From: Bimuria novae-zelandiae CBS 107.79
Lineage: Eukaryota > Ascomycota > Dothideomycetes > Pleosporales > Didymosphaeriaceae
Reading direction: 5' to 3'
Assembly: GCA_010015655.1 (NCBI GenBank)
Contig: ML976671.1
Location: 622,533-686,532 of the forward strand
DNA: 64,000 nucleotides
A program made the translations under genes and the position numbers. Below, one piece after another: positions 11,894 through 23,646 of this stretch. Below the pieces are notes generated by a model. The model worked only from the letters and a program-made list of their open reading frames with translations, had not been told where the DNA came from and made no database searches. Positions within the stretch are counted from its first letter, which is position 1. Each line of letters begins with the position of its first letter.

Positions 11894-14669
11894 GGTGATG
11901 TCCTGCGGTACTACTTTAGTGAACTAGTACGCTATATTACTCTAGGAAGCGCAATACGAATGTTGACTGTACAAAGCTTGACTTGACGTGGAATATGTGG
12001 ATGGGACTTCGCTATCTGAATGCTGTCGTAGGCGGTGAAGCTTAAAAGTGGTGAAAGCGCTGAGAAGAGTTCAGACAGTGTTGTTTCGCCCCTTCTTTAT
12101 ACTTCCACTTCACCTGTGTTCTTTCCGTCAGATGAAGTTGTGCTCCTAGCGTTGCTGAACCTTCCGAAAGCTATGCTCCACATCGGGTAAGCCTGTTCGC
12201 GAGCTGACCAATCAGCGTTCAGGATCTCCGAACGAGCCGTACAGCGTGTAGGATCTGCGAGTGAGGTCTCAAAGACTGTGCCATGTTCGGAGTTTCGGTA
12301 ATAAGAAACACGCCTTGGTTTTCTTCTAGGAGTGATGTGCGGAGTATCTGGAGGTAAGGTCGGTGTGGGACCAGTAGTAGAACAATGGCCGGATGTTTTC
12401 GTCCTACGATGTTGTGTTGGTAGTGGCCAGGTACCTACTGGGCATTCTAATAAGATTTCTTAGGTTGCGCGAAGATGGACGTGGTGTATGGATTTTGTGA
12501 GCGGATTAGAGTTGTGATGATGCGTCGGGTTCGTAGATCCTGAGCAAAGAAGTGTTTCGAGTATTTTGATTAATGTCCCATGATCCGTTTAAGTCGTAGA
12601 AGATAAAAAAAAGCTTGAAGCTCGAATGTGGAATATGAAATAACGTATTCGGAAGAATGTTCAGACACACAATGCACAGGATATGTTACTGCTATTGACA
12701 GGTCACTTGCGATGATACTGTGTGATAGGTGGAGAAATTTTGGAAGCTGCTCCATTTTCTCAGTCGGTCAAAGTTGTCGGCATGTATGCACACTCGGGCG
12801 GAGTGAGTGAATACGTACCTCGTTTCCGGGGTAAATACTCTGTTGACGTAGAGCAAGCGGCATATTCCCTTATAGAGCATTCAGTTCTGTTATCTCTTTA
12901 TTACCGCGCCAAGATGCAACATACCTACTTCCAGATGAAAGACAAGGTGCTAAGCATGTCAACAATTGCTCCAGATGTCCATCATACCCAATGGAGTGAG
13001 GTGATAAAGTCTCACAATGAATACAAGAGACGTGAACCTGGGAAACTTCAAATTTGTGTATGAAAAGTCGAGTGGGAGGTACATATGTATACAGTAGGAG
13101 CAGTATGCCGCATTTGTCGTCGAATAGTGTCTAGACAAGGCAATGGAAGCAGACGTACTTCCAGAGTACCACTTAATACCTAGGATATATTGGTACAGAG
13201 ACAGCTAGTGAGAGAAACATCGGTGGTACCTCTACGAGCACTATACCTTACCATTCATCGCATTAAAACTTATCCAATTTTCATACAGACGCTTTTTAGC
13301 AAAACTAATTTCCCCAAAGCATATAACCCCAACTATTCTTAACTAACACACTGGTGTAGGTCCCGAGGTCATATACAAAGCTTGCTGCTCAGGGCGCCTT
13401 TATCAAGAGCGCGCAAGCCGCTTCATTTCTTCCCAACTACTCTGCGGCAATTGACACACACTCAAAATCTTCGCCTCTTTTCAATTTCCCATCCAGCCCT
13501 TCTGAAATGCCGCCTCCATAATTCCGTAGCGTCACGAACCATACCAAGGCACGCAACGAGGGTGTCTTTTATCGTCGTTATCAACCTAAACAGATCATGC
13601 GACACACAGCAACCGAAAAACGTAATAATCACAGCAACAGAAGGGCGCACTAAAATAATAGGCAAAACAAGGGCGGAGATACGTTTGGTGAGGGCGCAAA
13701 AGGCGGATGTTGGCACCATCACAAGAAATAACCCAGCCGAGAGCGAACTCACGGCAGTTCTTGCACTCCCCAAATCTCCAATTCCGCGATAGAGAAGTCC
13801 ACCACGGAACTCGAACTTTTTCCCGTCCCTTTATCTCTTCATTAACTGCATGATCTATCATCTCTATTGACATGTTCACTCGTGGAACACGTATGGTACT
13901 TAACATTACCAACCACCGGAGTCGCGGTACGGATGCACTGATGCCCAAGGTATGCCCCCAAAACCTTAATTCTTAGTAGTATTTCGCAAGTTCCTGCATT
14001 ACATTAGCCTGCCGGATGTGTCCTCTTTGCTCTCAAGGGCTCCGATTACACCAAACCGCGGCATTGGCCAAAATATGAAATAGTCCCGAAGACCAACGCC
14101 GGGCTAGTTCGCAACGTAAGCTTTTTGCGAGAGCTGCAAGACGGGGTGATAATTGATGAGCTCCTGCGGTCGGGCTGTCCACGAGCACCTCACGTTCACG
14201 GGACGAGGGTTCGACGAGATATACCCGAGCTACGGTCGCCCTCACAGACCAGCACGTCTCCGTGCAAAGGACAACGCATACATGACAGTATCCAGATCTA
14301 CGCCGTAAGCCTTAAGGTCTATGTCAAACCGCAGCCTCACGCCCAGCTCCGCCCGTCCACTCCGTATCACCCCAGAGCATCCTCCTCCATCACAAGCAAC
14401 ATAGCAGCTTCATCAAAGCCCATGAGGCAAAAATAGATCCACGGTAGAGAACATATATTCGCGCCCCTATCCTCCGGAATTAAACCCTATAGTTCCAAAA
14501 ACATGAAACCCCACGCGCGCTTTCCCCCATCCTCCAAGCGCACATACTTCTAATAACGCCTCTAGGACCAACCCAACCACCAGCTCCATATGCTCGCTAA
14601 ACCCATGCAAACCAACCAGTCTAAACCATGCCAAACCAAATGCCCCAGGAAACAAAAAAGAAAAACTGT
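11894..14669. other. 2.8-kb stretch without a recognised gene
   Basis: The largest open frames (for example 12722-13063 plus and 13382-13792 plus) lack an ATG start, a domain or splice partners. The part near 11894-12100 is the upstream region of the broken dehydrogenase. No tRNA, clear repeat or transposon end was found by eye. Confidence 0.5.
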
Positions 14670-16862
14670 CTAAACAGCCCAGCTGCCCTTCCGCACAGCC
14701 ACGCCCACGCCACCAAGCCCGTCGCCCGCCATATTAGGATGCTGCTTCGCCCACTCGCGAATATACACCCTCAGCGCGCGCCACCGCATACAGCTCTCCT
14801 CAGTAATCTCCGCGCTGGTAAGATTGCCGTCAGGACCCAGACGAATGTACCCCTTCGATTCAGCGAGGTGGTCATCTTGTCTGAGGTCCGACACGGGGAT
14901 GTTCGAGATGCGGGAAAGTTCCTCGTCGAAGGGCTGGGCCATGGATGGGTAGCCGAGGGAGAGGTAGTTGTACACCTGGGTGACGAAGTCGTCGCCGTAG
15001 TCCTCGTCGATGGACTTTGCAAATGAGAGTTTCTCGTCGATGCAGGCGAAGTCTGCGTTGGATGCGGGCGGCGTAGGCGGAAGGAGGGAACCGCGAGATG
15101 GGGTGGGGCAGGGCGAGAGCAGATCGGCGGTTTCGATGCGGGGTGTGAGAATGCCGGTTGGGCCCTTGGGGTGGTCGTCCTTGACGCAGAAACCGGCCCA
15201 GAGACCTTCCTTCTTCTCGGGCTGGCTGCTTGCGGTAGACCAGAGAGAGGAGACGCGGCTGGTCTGACGGCCGTTACCCTTGCCGCACCAGAGGCTTTCG
15301 CCCTTTTCGGCTTGTTGGGTTTGCTCGGAGAGGTAGCACATTGCTATCCGGACGGCGTCGCAGCCTTGGGTCGTGTCAAAGCGAGCGGGCTCGGGAGAAG
15401 GACAGCGCGGGAACACGATGTCTTCTCCAAGCATTGGTGGCCGGGCTTCCTGCCTCATGCGTGCTATCTCCTCGTTCTTCTGGTATCCAATGATATTCTT
15501 TTCAGTCCTGACACCGGCAGCCGTGTTGCCCCAAGGGGGGGCCTTGAAATTCGTTCTCGGACTAATGCCCGAGAGTGGTTCTTCCTCATCCTGCTTCTCC
15601 CTGTACTGCTGCATCGCCTTCAAATCCCAATTCACTTCGCCGAACATGGAATTATCGCTCACCGATCCGCTCACTGATTCGTCATCGCCATCGATGAAGT
15701 GATCAACATGTTCCGCGTAATTGCCGTTGGGAAATGCTGCCATTTCTTGTTCGAGAAGCTGCTTTTCAGCAGCCTTTGCCGCGAGCTCCAGCAAGTACCC
15801 AGAAGTTTGCTCATCTACACTCTCCCGTACCCTGGTTGGCTCCTTGTATGAATGTCTCTCATAACAATATGGTCGACAAGCATACGTTAAAGGAGACTTG
15901 ATAGGTGATGGGGTCTCGCCTTCAGACTCAGAGGATTCGATTGGATCGAGGTCAGGAACGTGAAAGCAATGCTGTGACGGGCGGCACTGAATTCTCCTTC
16001 GATTCAACGGCGAAGTTGCGCGCTGAATCTCTTCGAATAGAGGGTTTTGTGAGAAGTCAAATGTCGATGTGTTGTTAGGTGGTGCAGGGATATCACTAGT
16101 AGGAGTCGCTTTTGTGTGTTGAGATCGCCGAATTGAGGGGCGCGGATTCTCAACGCGACGTGATCGTGAAGCCGTTTCTATAAGTTGAGGGGCAAACTTG
16201 CGTGGCTTTTTCTCTTGCTTCTTAGTTTTCACAGCCTGATTCTCCCATTCTTCCGCAAACTTCTTTCGACTACTCCTCGTCGATGTCTCCACGGGTTCTG
16301 CTGCGAAGTGGCGGTTCGATTTCGTCGACGTTTCCACCGGCTCTGGTGCAAATTTCCGGCGTGGTCTCGCAGTCTGACTCTCCCACTCATCCGCAAACTT
16401 CTTACGACTTCTTCTCTCTGATGTTTCCACTGGCTTCGGGGCAAAGCGACGATTAGTCTTAGTCGATGTCTCTACAGGCTCAGGTGCGAACTTCCGTGGT
16501 GGCTTGGCATCCTCCTCTTCTGCAGCAGGTTTGTCCTTTGATGACCGGGCCGATGTCTCGACAGGTTCAGGGGCAAATCGACGATTGGTTTTACGCAACG
16601 TCTCTCCTGGCTCGGGAGTAAACTGTGCTGGACGCTTCGTTTCCTCCTTCTCTTTCTCCGTTGTATCTTTCGATGACTTGGTGGTTGTTTCAATCGGTTC
16701 AACAGAGAAGCGACGATTCGTTTTCTTGGTGGTTTCGATAGGCTGAGGTGCAAAGCGAGATCGTTTAGGTTGGTCTACGTCCTCATGCGTCTCCTTTGAT
16801 GATTTTGTTGTTGTCTCGATAGGCTCGACATTGAACCATCTCAGGGGCAGGGTGGTTGCCAT
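14670..16862 (-). CDS. Fungal protein with ten PxPxET repeats (730 aa)
   Basis: A single uninterrupted exon of 730 codons starts at ATG 16862. The first 235 or so residues hold ten copies of a roughly 20-25 residue unit whose core is PEPVETS or a close variant, followed by Lys/Arg-rich KTNRRF or RSSKK and spaced by acidic or basic linkers. The rest is mostly polar. A helical stretch near residues 355-385 (LELAAKAAEKQLLEQEM) and a conserved-looking C-terminal part (about 590-730) rich in Asp, Trp and Arg follow. I know similar repeat proteins of unknown function from other Pezizomycotina; no enzymatic domain or membrane segment is visible. The repeated serine/threonine next to basic residues suggests phosphorylation sites, which is inference only. 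The repeats vary at both protein and DNA level, so they are not a recent expansion. Confidence 0.85.
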   Translation of the reverse strand: MATTLPLRWFNVEPIETTTKSSKETHEDVDQPKRSRFAPQPIETTKKTNRRFSVEPIETTTKSSKDTTEKEKEETKRPAQFTPEPGETLRKTNRRFAPEPVETSARSSKDKPAAEEEDAKPPRKFAPEPVETSTKTNRRFAPKPVETSERRSRKKFADEWESQTARPRRKFAPEPVETSTKSNRHFAAEPVETSTRSSRKKFAEEWENQAVKTKKQEKKPRKFAPQLIETASRSRRVENPRPSIRRSQHTKATPTSDIPAPPNNTSTFDFSQNPLFEEIQRATSPLNRRRIQCRPSQHCFHVPDLDPIESSESEGETPSPIKSPLTYACRPYCYERHSYKEPTRVRESVDEQTSGYLLELAAKAAEKQLLEQEMAAFPNGNYAEHVDHFIDGDDESVSGSVSDNSMFGEVNWDLKAMQQYREKQDEEEPLSGISPRTNFKAPPWGNTAAGVRTEKNIIGYQKNEEIARMRQEARPPMLGEDIVFPRCPSPEPARFDTTQGCDAVRIAMCYLSEQTQQAEKGESLWCGKGNGRQTSRVSSLWSTASSQPEKKEGLWAGFCVKDDHPKGPTGILTPRIETADLLSPCPTPSRGSLLPPTPPASNADFACIDEKLSFAKSIDEDYGDDFVTQVYNYLSLGYPSMAQPFDEELSRISNIPVSDLRQDDHLAESKGYIRLGPDGNLTSAEITEESCMRWRALRVYIREWAKQHPNMAGDGLGGVGVAVRKGSWAV

Positions 16863-19800
16863 TTCGGATAAAAGCTTTCGAGGGTGTTTCTGGCCCTTAT
16901 GCTCATGCTACGCAACCTGGCGTCGTGTCCAATATCCTTGCTCTGCGTGGATCCAATTATTTTACTCCAAGAGCTAGCGCTCGCTAGGTATTATAGTTGG
17001 GTCTCAATTGCGGGGAACGGGAGCTTCCCGCGGGAGGGACAAGAGAGTTCGGGATATGTCGGGAGCCCAGCTGTTTGCCGGATGGCGCAGCGGAAGAGGC
17101 TTATGACGACCAATAGCTAACAGAAGGTATTGCGACGTGTCCCAGGGACGACTGTCAACAGTCCAACGCTCGCGCACAGGTGCCGCGATCGGCTAAGGAC
17201 CTGTCAGATGGAAAGGTATAGCGAGCGTGTGCGGTGAAAATAAGGCGCTTCGAATAACGGCAGGTGCGAGGGAGCTCGTTGTTGCTGTTTAACTGTTAAT
17301 ACTGATCTGAAGACAATGGAGACTGCCGTGCCTCGAATCTCACCACTCGTCGCTATTGGGAGGAAACAGCGACCACACTAGGTGTTTATCGAAGCTGCAA
17401 AAGCTGGTATAGCGCGTGGTAGTCTCGACAGCTGTCTTCATGTGAATTTATTCCTTGGGTTAGGAAGTTTCGCGCTGCGAACGCCAAATGACGTCGTCAA
17501 AGACCCGCTAGAATGATCGCGTGCTGCACTTCTGCGCGCCGCGACGAGGTCGTAGAGGGTTTAGGTGTTATGGACAGGTGTCGAGGCGGACAATAGTATG
17601 CACGCGCGCTGCCGCAGCTGAACAGAAGACCCAATGGCCGAGCTGATGCCGCAATGCGGACCTGTATATTCTTGTAACCTGGTGGGCGCAGGGGTGCGCG
17701 AAAGACATGGCAAGGACACGGCGTTGGGGTCTGATTGCGAACCTCCCTCAAAACTTAAAGCACCTTACAAATTGAAAGGAGGCGACAACCCCTGGCCCAT
17801 TCACTTGCGCTCCTCCAGTACGATCAGTTCAACCCATACAGCCGATAAGGGATGAGCCCACGCGGTGTGCCGTTGGGCACTCATTAAACCACACCAACCC
17901 GATTCTTGATGGCCTACCGAGATCGCATGGATGGGCGAGTAAGCCCACCACGGACATGCTACTGAGCAAGCCATGTGGATGCTTGTCTTAGGGCTACCCG
18001 TAGCGCGGCCGAGAACGCACATTGAGGAATGGGTCTGACCAGCAGTCATGACGGGAAAACCATCGCAGTGGCTCCCGGCTACGTCCTCCGCTCTCTGCTT
18101 GCCAACACTGCATGTGCAGCGTCTTGATCACTTCTTCTCCCGATGCCGGGGATGCAAAACCGCCTCTAGTGACGGCAGTGCCGTGCGATACAAGCTCCAA
18201 TTTGCGCCGCCACGCCAGTCCCGACTCCAGTGCCAGCGGCAGGCCCATCCGTTACAGGCTGAGAATAATGGCTCGTTTTCCAATTTCAGCCCGCCGCTAC
18301 GAAAATATCTCGGAGCCCAGCGAATCACCGCCCAGGCAAAGTTGCTTTGCCTGAACAAACAACCAAAATATCAATTTGGGCTTGCGAACCGTGGGACGTC
18401 GCACCAATTCGTCTAGTGCAGTCATGCCTTGCGGTTTCGAAGCTCAACCGGATAACAGCGAACGAACATCCGTGGAACACCAGCTGACTGAGTCTGAGTG
18501 ACTATTGCAAATGGTTCTTTCCTTGCTAGATGCTACGCGCACTTTCCCGACTTCCACGCGCGCCTTCCTAAAATTTAGGAACTTCAAGTCCTCTACTGAT
18601 CTTCATTCCTTTTTTTCCCTCCCACTCAACCAGTCATCTCTCCACGCGCCCGAATGTGTTGCTGGCTTACACATTCGATTACGCGAGTACGCCAGCAGGA
18701 AGAACATCGTAATCTATTTGTTGGGGTCTGATTGTCTTTTCTTCGGTCCGGCTTACCCTCAGAGTGTTCGGGTGGAAGGTTGTCAACGGAGACCCCACGG
18801 GCTTACGGCTGTAGATGCCGTGTCCAGTTCCCCGCACATGCGTTTCCCCGGATCAGCATCGACTAACAAGATTAAGTCAAGCAAGGAAGCTATCCTATTT
18901 CACTATAGAGAACTACTGAATACGATCCGACTAATACTAAACCCGATGCACTCCTAACGCCAGCATTACATGACGCCTGTGCTACCATATCAGAGAAGCA
19001 GCTAACCTCCCACACCCACACGGACACCGAGCGGGCTCTCTCCTACTTCGCAAATATTCAAACATCCGCTTCAAAAACCGCGATAACGCTCGTCATCCAA
19101 GACCAGGTGGGAGGCAACGACACCACGACAGTACTGATGCTGCGGAGTGAGTCTGAGTGGTCTAGCCAGAAAATAATAATCGAAGGCACTGACTTCGGTC
19201 GTATCTTGTTCGGTCCAAGCACCTATTCCAGGACCTGGCGACATGCAGGGAACGGACTGTGGGTCGAGAGACCAGATACTGTGGACGCCTTCGCCGCACG
19301 ACTCAGCAATAGTAACTGAACGGATCGGCTGCCGACTTACCACTTCCTGGCTCGTTCTCCATACTTTCTGCAGCGTCACTGTAGTTCGAAATTGGACTGG
19401 ATGTACGAGACGGTGCCAGAGTGCTCCCCGGGCTGTCTGGTCGCACTCCGTGGATAAACGCATCGCTTTCATGAGGTATAAACCCGCCTGGGAAGACCTC
19501 ACCTCCGTTTTCAGATGCATCAGAAGCTATCAAGGTTAGGGTGTCTTCTTGGTCCCGGCCACCGTCATCGTCAGTCCCATGTCCACGGCTGCTGCCACGC
19601 CCACAGCAACATCCGCACACGGTTCGATTGAGCTGTGGAGGCCTGTTTGGAGACGAATTGTGCAAGCCTGGCTCGGGGGTCTTCTGTGCTTCCTTGTGGT
19701 CGTACATCTTCAAATCGACGCGTCTTGAAACGTCAGCTGAGTTCAGAGGGCTCCCTCGACTCTTGCAATTCATTTCACTTTCCATCTCCACTCACCTTCA

Positions 19801-20482
19801 CAGCATGTACGCCAAAGACTGAATTGGTCAATTGCGGATGGAGCGTTCTTTGTTAATGGTTTGTATCGCAACCCAGGATATCGAGTTGTCCAGAAAATTA
19901 GGACCAGAACTTCGACGCACCCCGCACTCTTTATGCCCTCTGCCTCCATCACCGTAGTATACAAACTTCCTACCAAAATCACACCACCCAGCACGTCACA
20001 TAACCTGTGACCTCGTGTCCGAGCGACACGTCGACACCTGCACCCCGACCGCCTGCCAATCGCCTACCCGCGGTGCCTGTACCGCAGCCCCGACTCCGGC
20101 ATCGCGGTCGCTCCGGCACTTCCAGCACCTCGCATTCGCCAGAGTCCTTTTGAAACAACCGCCATGCTTTATTTTTCTCGTGTTCTTAGAGCGCGACTTT
20201 CCGCCGCCGAGGGTAGCCGTTGAGGCTGAAGGCTCACCGGTGCGGAGAATCTGCAGGGCTGAGTACGTCATTGTTGATGTCTGCCAAGGCTGTCGTGTAG
20301 GAGCGTCGGTGGGTGCCGAATACACAGTGACATGGCTGTTCTCAATGCGGCGACCGTTTTACAAGCAGGCTATGGGTGGGCGGACGGGACTCGCCTCGCC
20401 TCACGTAGCTAGTAGTGGCCTCTTTGGGACGGGACGGCATAGTTGGACAGCAATTGAGGGGTATCATTTCTATCTGAAGCTG
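16863..20482. other. 3.6-kb stretch without a recognised gene
   Basis: It holds many short open frames. The most protein-like is minus 19791-19303 (163 codons, with a Cys-rich VCGCCCGRG patch and a possible donor GTAAGT near its end). I could not build a credible gene model from it or from minus 20325-19996. The remainder shows no family motif, RNA gene or transposon end. Confidence 0.4.
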
Positions 20483-21762
20483 TCATAACTCGTCAAAAGC
20501 GCGCAGCAGATGATCTGCTTCCACGTTTGTTGTAGGTCTTACGCTGGGCGACGCTATCCGGACGTCTAGTTGCTCTTTTGTCGGACTCATGATGACCTCC
20601 TTTGCTATGTCTGGTATCGGCGCGTTGAGTATCTGGTCCCGGGAGGCGAAGTCTAGATCGTGCTTGTGTGCGCTCCTTGGGTGTACAGGCTTAAGCTGCT
20701 GGAAGAGGATCAACAGCAATATCAATCCCAGCGTGGATCCGATGATGCTCCAAAGAATGCGCATGTGTCCTGTCCATCCATTAGCACATACCCTTCCCCT
20801 CCGCAGAGAATATTCACATACGCGTATTCCTAGCCTCCAGCTCCGCCTCCGACTTCATCCTGGCATCAACCCGCCGTTTCGCTTCTTCCAACCTCCCAGC
20901 CAGCGCCGTAGCCTTCTCCTTGCCCACCTTTATCCTCCCCTCCAACTTCTCCACCTGCTCCGTCTGCGCTTCGAAGCCCCCAAAGCCCTCGAGCTGCCCC
21001 TCGATATCTTCAGCCAGCTCGCCCATATCAGTCTGGAAGTTCTGATGCAGCTCGCTCGTCAGGTTGGCAAGCTCCTGCAAACTGCCGACCGTCTGCCGGC
21101 ACTGCGCGACGCGCTCGAGAAGCGAGTAGTACGTATCGTCGAGGCGGCGGGACGTCTTGAGCGACTGGTCGGACAGGCTCTGCAGCGAGGCGCGGAGTTC
21201 CCTGTGCGCTGTGTCAGTCAACTGGACTCCCTCGCTCAATCCCATGACAGTGCAATCGCCCAACCAACTCCAACCTCACAGAAGAGGAAGAAACATATCA
21301 ATGGGTTTGTGTGTGGGATGTAGGTTATACATACAGCCCCCTCATCTTCGCCCTCCTCCGCTCCCTCACCAAGTCTTCCGGCCGTCCCGGTCTCCGCCTC
21401 AAGGGCTCTAGCCCATCCCCACGCGCCTCCTCTTGCGCATCTCCCTCGGCGGTGCCCTCGGGACTCGCGCCCACCACTGCTACGCTCTGCCGTCTGCTAT
21501 CCGCGGGGCTGCTCGTTATGCTTTCCTTCGCCTGCTTGAGCAGGTCGCCGAAGCTGGTGGGCGGCTGCGAAGGGAACGCAGATTGCACGAGTTCTTTAGC
21601 ATGGTGTCGCGAGGAGCGGTGGTGCCCGTGCCGGTGGGAGTGGTGCAGCGAGTGGAGGTGCGATTTGCGCTTTGAGGATGCGGCTTTGGGGGATGGTGAT
21701 TGTTCGGTGCTTAGGCGGGCGGGAGCGGACGGGAGGAGGCTTTGGCGGAAGGGTTCGGCCAT
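20483..21762 (-). CDS. Coiled-coil protein with C-terminal membrane anchor (364 aa)
   Basis: Three exons on the minus strand: 21762-21335, 21201-20822 and 20769-20483, with GTATGT..ACAG introns of 133 and 52 nt. Phases match and the joined frame codes 364 residues. Residues 1-145 are basic and His-rich (HSLHHSHRHGHH), ending in a Pro/Arg-rich stretch. Residues 145-270 are a long predicted coiled coil (LRASLQSLSDQSLKTSRRLDD, then EQVEKLEGRIKVGKEKA). A single hydrophobic segment lies at about 272-292 (LWSIIGSTLGLILLLILF), followed by a short polar tail of about 70 residues. The architecture resembles conserved fungal tail-anchored proteins of unknown function. The coiled coil next to a membrane anchor is SNARE-like in layout, but I see no SNARE zero-layer, so no trafficking role is assigned. 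Confidence 0.87.
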
Positions 21763-22557
21763 GAAATGGTAGAGTGGGTGGTGACTGGGGTACGCGTGAG
21801 GGATGGGCAGCTAGACGCGCGCTGGTGGAGATGTGGTGGGCGGTTGCGTCACGGTTGGGGCATGGGGCGCTAAGCGGTTTGGAGAGAGGAGAGCTTCCGT
21901 CGGATCATGGCTGGCATTTATAGTCTTGGACCGTAGAAATTTCATAATATGGTCTGCGCGAATGCTTTTGGCTTATGCACCTAGTTGCTACTGCTAGGTG
22001 TTTATAAGGTGCAAATTAGTAGTATAAGCCAGGGGCGCTCGCGTAGACCGCATCATAAAAGTCCTACGGTATCAATCGAAGCCCAGTAAACCTAAGCATT
22101 CCTACCTAAAGTAAATTGCGTCTTAGCTTTTGGTCTTACCAGAAGAGGAAATGTTGATGCAAAAGCACTAGAACGCTGCTCTGAGGGTGGGAGAAACGGG
22201 TGCACAAAGTGACACTTGATGTGGACTATGAGTAGTACGCTACATTCTCTTCGTGCTAGAGTCATTCTTATGTGCGTATTCCATCACCCTGCTTTTTCAG
22301 ACTACCAGGTGCATGGTTCTGATTTACATCGCACCGAACAAATCCGCATGTACGACCATCGCCCCACAAGTGACCACTGACGTGTATAGTCGTTCGATTG
22401 TGCGACGCTTTCGGGCCTCACTTTGGGGAGTCTTCCAGTGAGCACTCGCGCCTGGGTATCGTTGAGAGGTGCGCTCCTCTCGTGTCCACACGTCGTACGC
22501 TGTACCCGTGGTCGCTGGGTCCGGAATCCGTATGCGCCCCATTCATGGCCTCTATAC
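21763..22557. other. Intergenic with a small foldback element
   Basis: Roughly 800 bases between the start of the coiled-coil gene and the 3' end of CGR1. Apart from the foldback element at 21947-22053 nothing is recognised. The first 180 bases are the likely promoter of the coiled-coil gene. Confidence 0.5.
21947..22053. repeat. 107-bp foldback (MITE-like) element, CATA target repeats
   Basis: Two arms of about 32 bp, 21947-21978 and the reverse complement of 22022-22053, pair across a short loop. All differences I count between the arms are transitions (A/G or C/T). The loop itself contains a CACCTAG/CTAGGTG stem. The tetranucleotide CATA lies immediately outside both ends (21943-21946 and 22054-22057) and may be a target duplication. 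No coding capacity. Family unknown. Confidence 0.65.
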
Positions 22558-23024
22558 TCATGACTTGAGCATCTTGTTTCTCTTCTCTTTCCGCTTCAAG
22601 CGCTCGACGCGCTTCTTGTGCATTTTCTCCTCCATCTTCTGGAAACGTTCGCGCTCTGCCTTTGCGGCTCGTTTGGCACGGATCGCGTCGACTCGTCGCT
22701 GGATCAAAGTCAGAACTTGCATTGCGTACGACTCTTCCCACGTACTTGTCGTTCTGCTTCCTTCTCGTCCTTCATTTCCTTCTCCTTGGCTTTGACGGCA
22801 TCGAGCGCCTTTCGCTCCGCAGCCCGCTTCTCATACGAGGACTGATTTGCCCGGGGACGAAACGCTGTCTTGTTCGCATGCCACTGCTTTCCTGTGTGAC
22901 ATCGTGATTAGTTGGTGCGGCGTCGCGGGCCGGGCCCACACAGCGACGTACCATTTACGCGCATTCCTTTTACGGAGCTCACGTCCGCCTTCGGAGGGGT
23001 TTGCGTTTCAACGGCGGTCGACAT
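22558..23024 (-). CDS. CGR1: Cgr1-type rRNA-processing protein
   Basis: Three exons on the minus strand: 23024-22952, 22891-22746 and 22698-22558, separated by GTACGT..ACAG and GTACGT..CCAG introns of 60 and 47 nt. They join in frame to a 119-residue protein, matching the usual 110-120 residues. The N-terminus has GMRVNGKQWH, followed by [13 protein letters not shown]. The rest is a highly charged helix ([10 protein letters not shown], then [19 protein letters not shown]). Cgr1 is a nucleolar protein needed for pre-rRNA processing and 60S subunit assembly (family knowledge). It is divergent from the carrier gene, with about 620 bases between the two start codons. None of the three exons is conspicuous as a separate open frame, so the gene is easily missed. 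Confidence 0.93.
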
Positions 23025-23646
23025 TTTCGTGAAGGATGCGCTTGGGTCGGGGCAAGGCAATGAAGCGATGTACACCGGGTGCGGCGTGGATCCTCGGTGG
23101 AGGGAAGAAAAAGTTGGGCCGAGGAGCGGCCGTTATCGATAGAGGGGAGACGGTGATTGAACGACAGGCTGTCATGCCACCATCAGATCTGATAAGATTG
23201 CCAGGAACACGATCTTTGTATTGTGAATCATCGGGCGCAAACGCCAACTGTGCCCAATTTTTGGCGCACTTGTAGACACGGCTCTTGCACAAATGTCCCG
23301 TCTGATTGCAGCGATAGCCTGTTGATATAACAGGTTTACCCGGCTGCAGAATTTTCATGCAGCGTTTGGCGCCGATCTCGTCGTTTGTCCTGCTTCCACG
23401 CCCCCCGCCGTGACACTACTTCGTACATTCACGGTCCGGAGCTCAGCACTTTCGTGTCGCTCCACCCTGTCCGACGTCGTACCCGACATATCACGCCCCG
23501 TATTTGCGCACACCATTAGCCATGGGATACAGCGGCGCCTCCTAACGCCCGCTTTCCGCTCTCCTCACCGCTCCTCTGCGTTGGCCAACATAACCTAAAC
23601 AGACCCACGTTGCGTACAAACACACGCCGCTGTCAATCGTGGGAGC
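23025..23646. promoter_or_regulatory. Shared divergent upstream region of CGR1 and carrier gene
   Basis: The start codons of CGR1 (minus) and the carrier gene (plus) are separated by 622 bases, so both promoters must lie here or extend into the neighbour. I see no clear TATA box or named regulatory motif. The minus-strand open frame at 23008-23358 overlaps the CGR1 start in another frame and is taken as a shadow. Confidence 0.4.

Noticed and set aside
19071..20325. Possible multi-exon minus-strand gene
   Set aside because: The open pieces (19303-19791, 19770-19994, 19996-20325) contain GTGAGT or GTAAGT, but joining them needs introns of 25-40 nt or breaks phase. No family recognised, so it is left as an open stretch.
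20589..21323. Plus-strand 244-codon open frame
   Set aside because: Antisense to the three-exon coiled-coil gene, whose splice phases and protein features are convincing.
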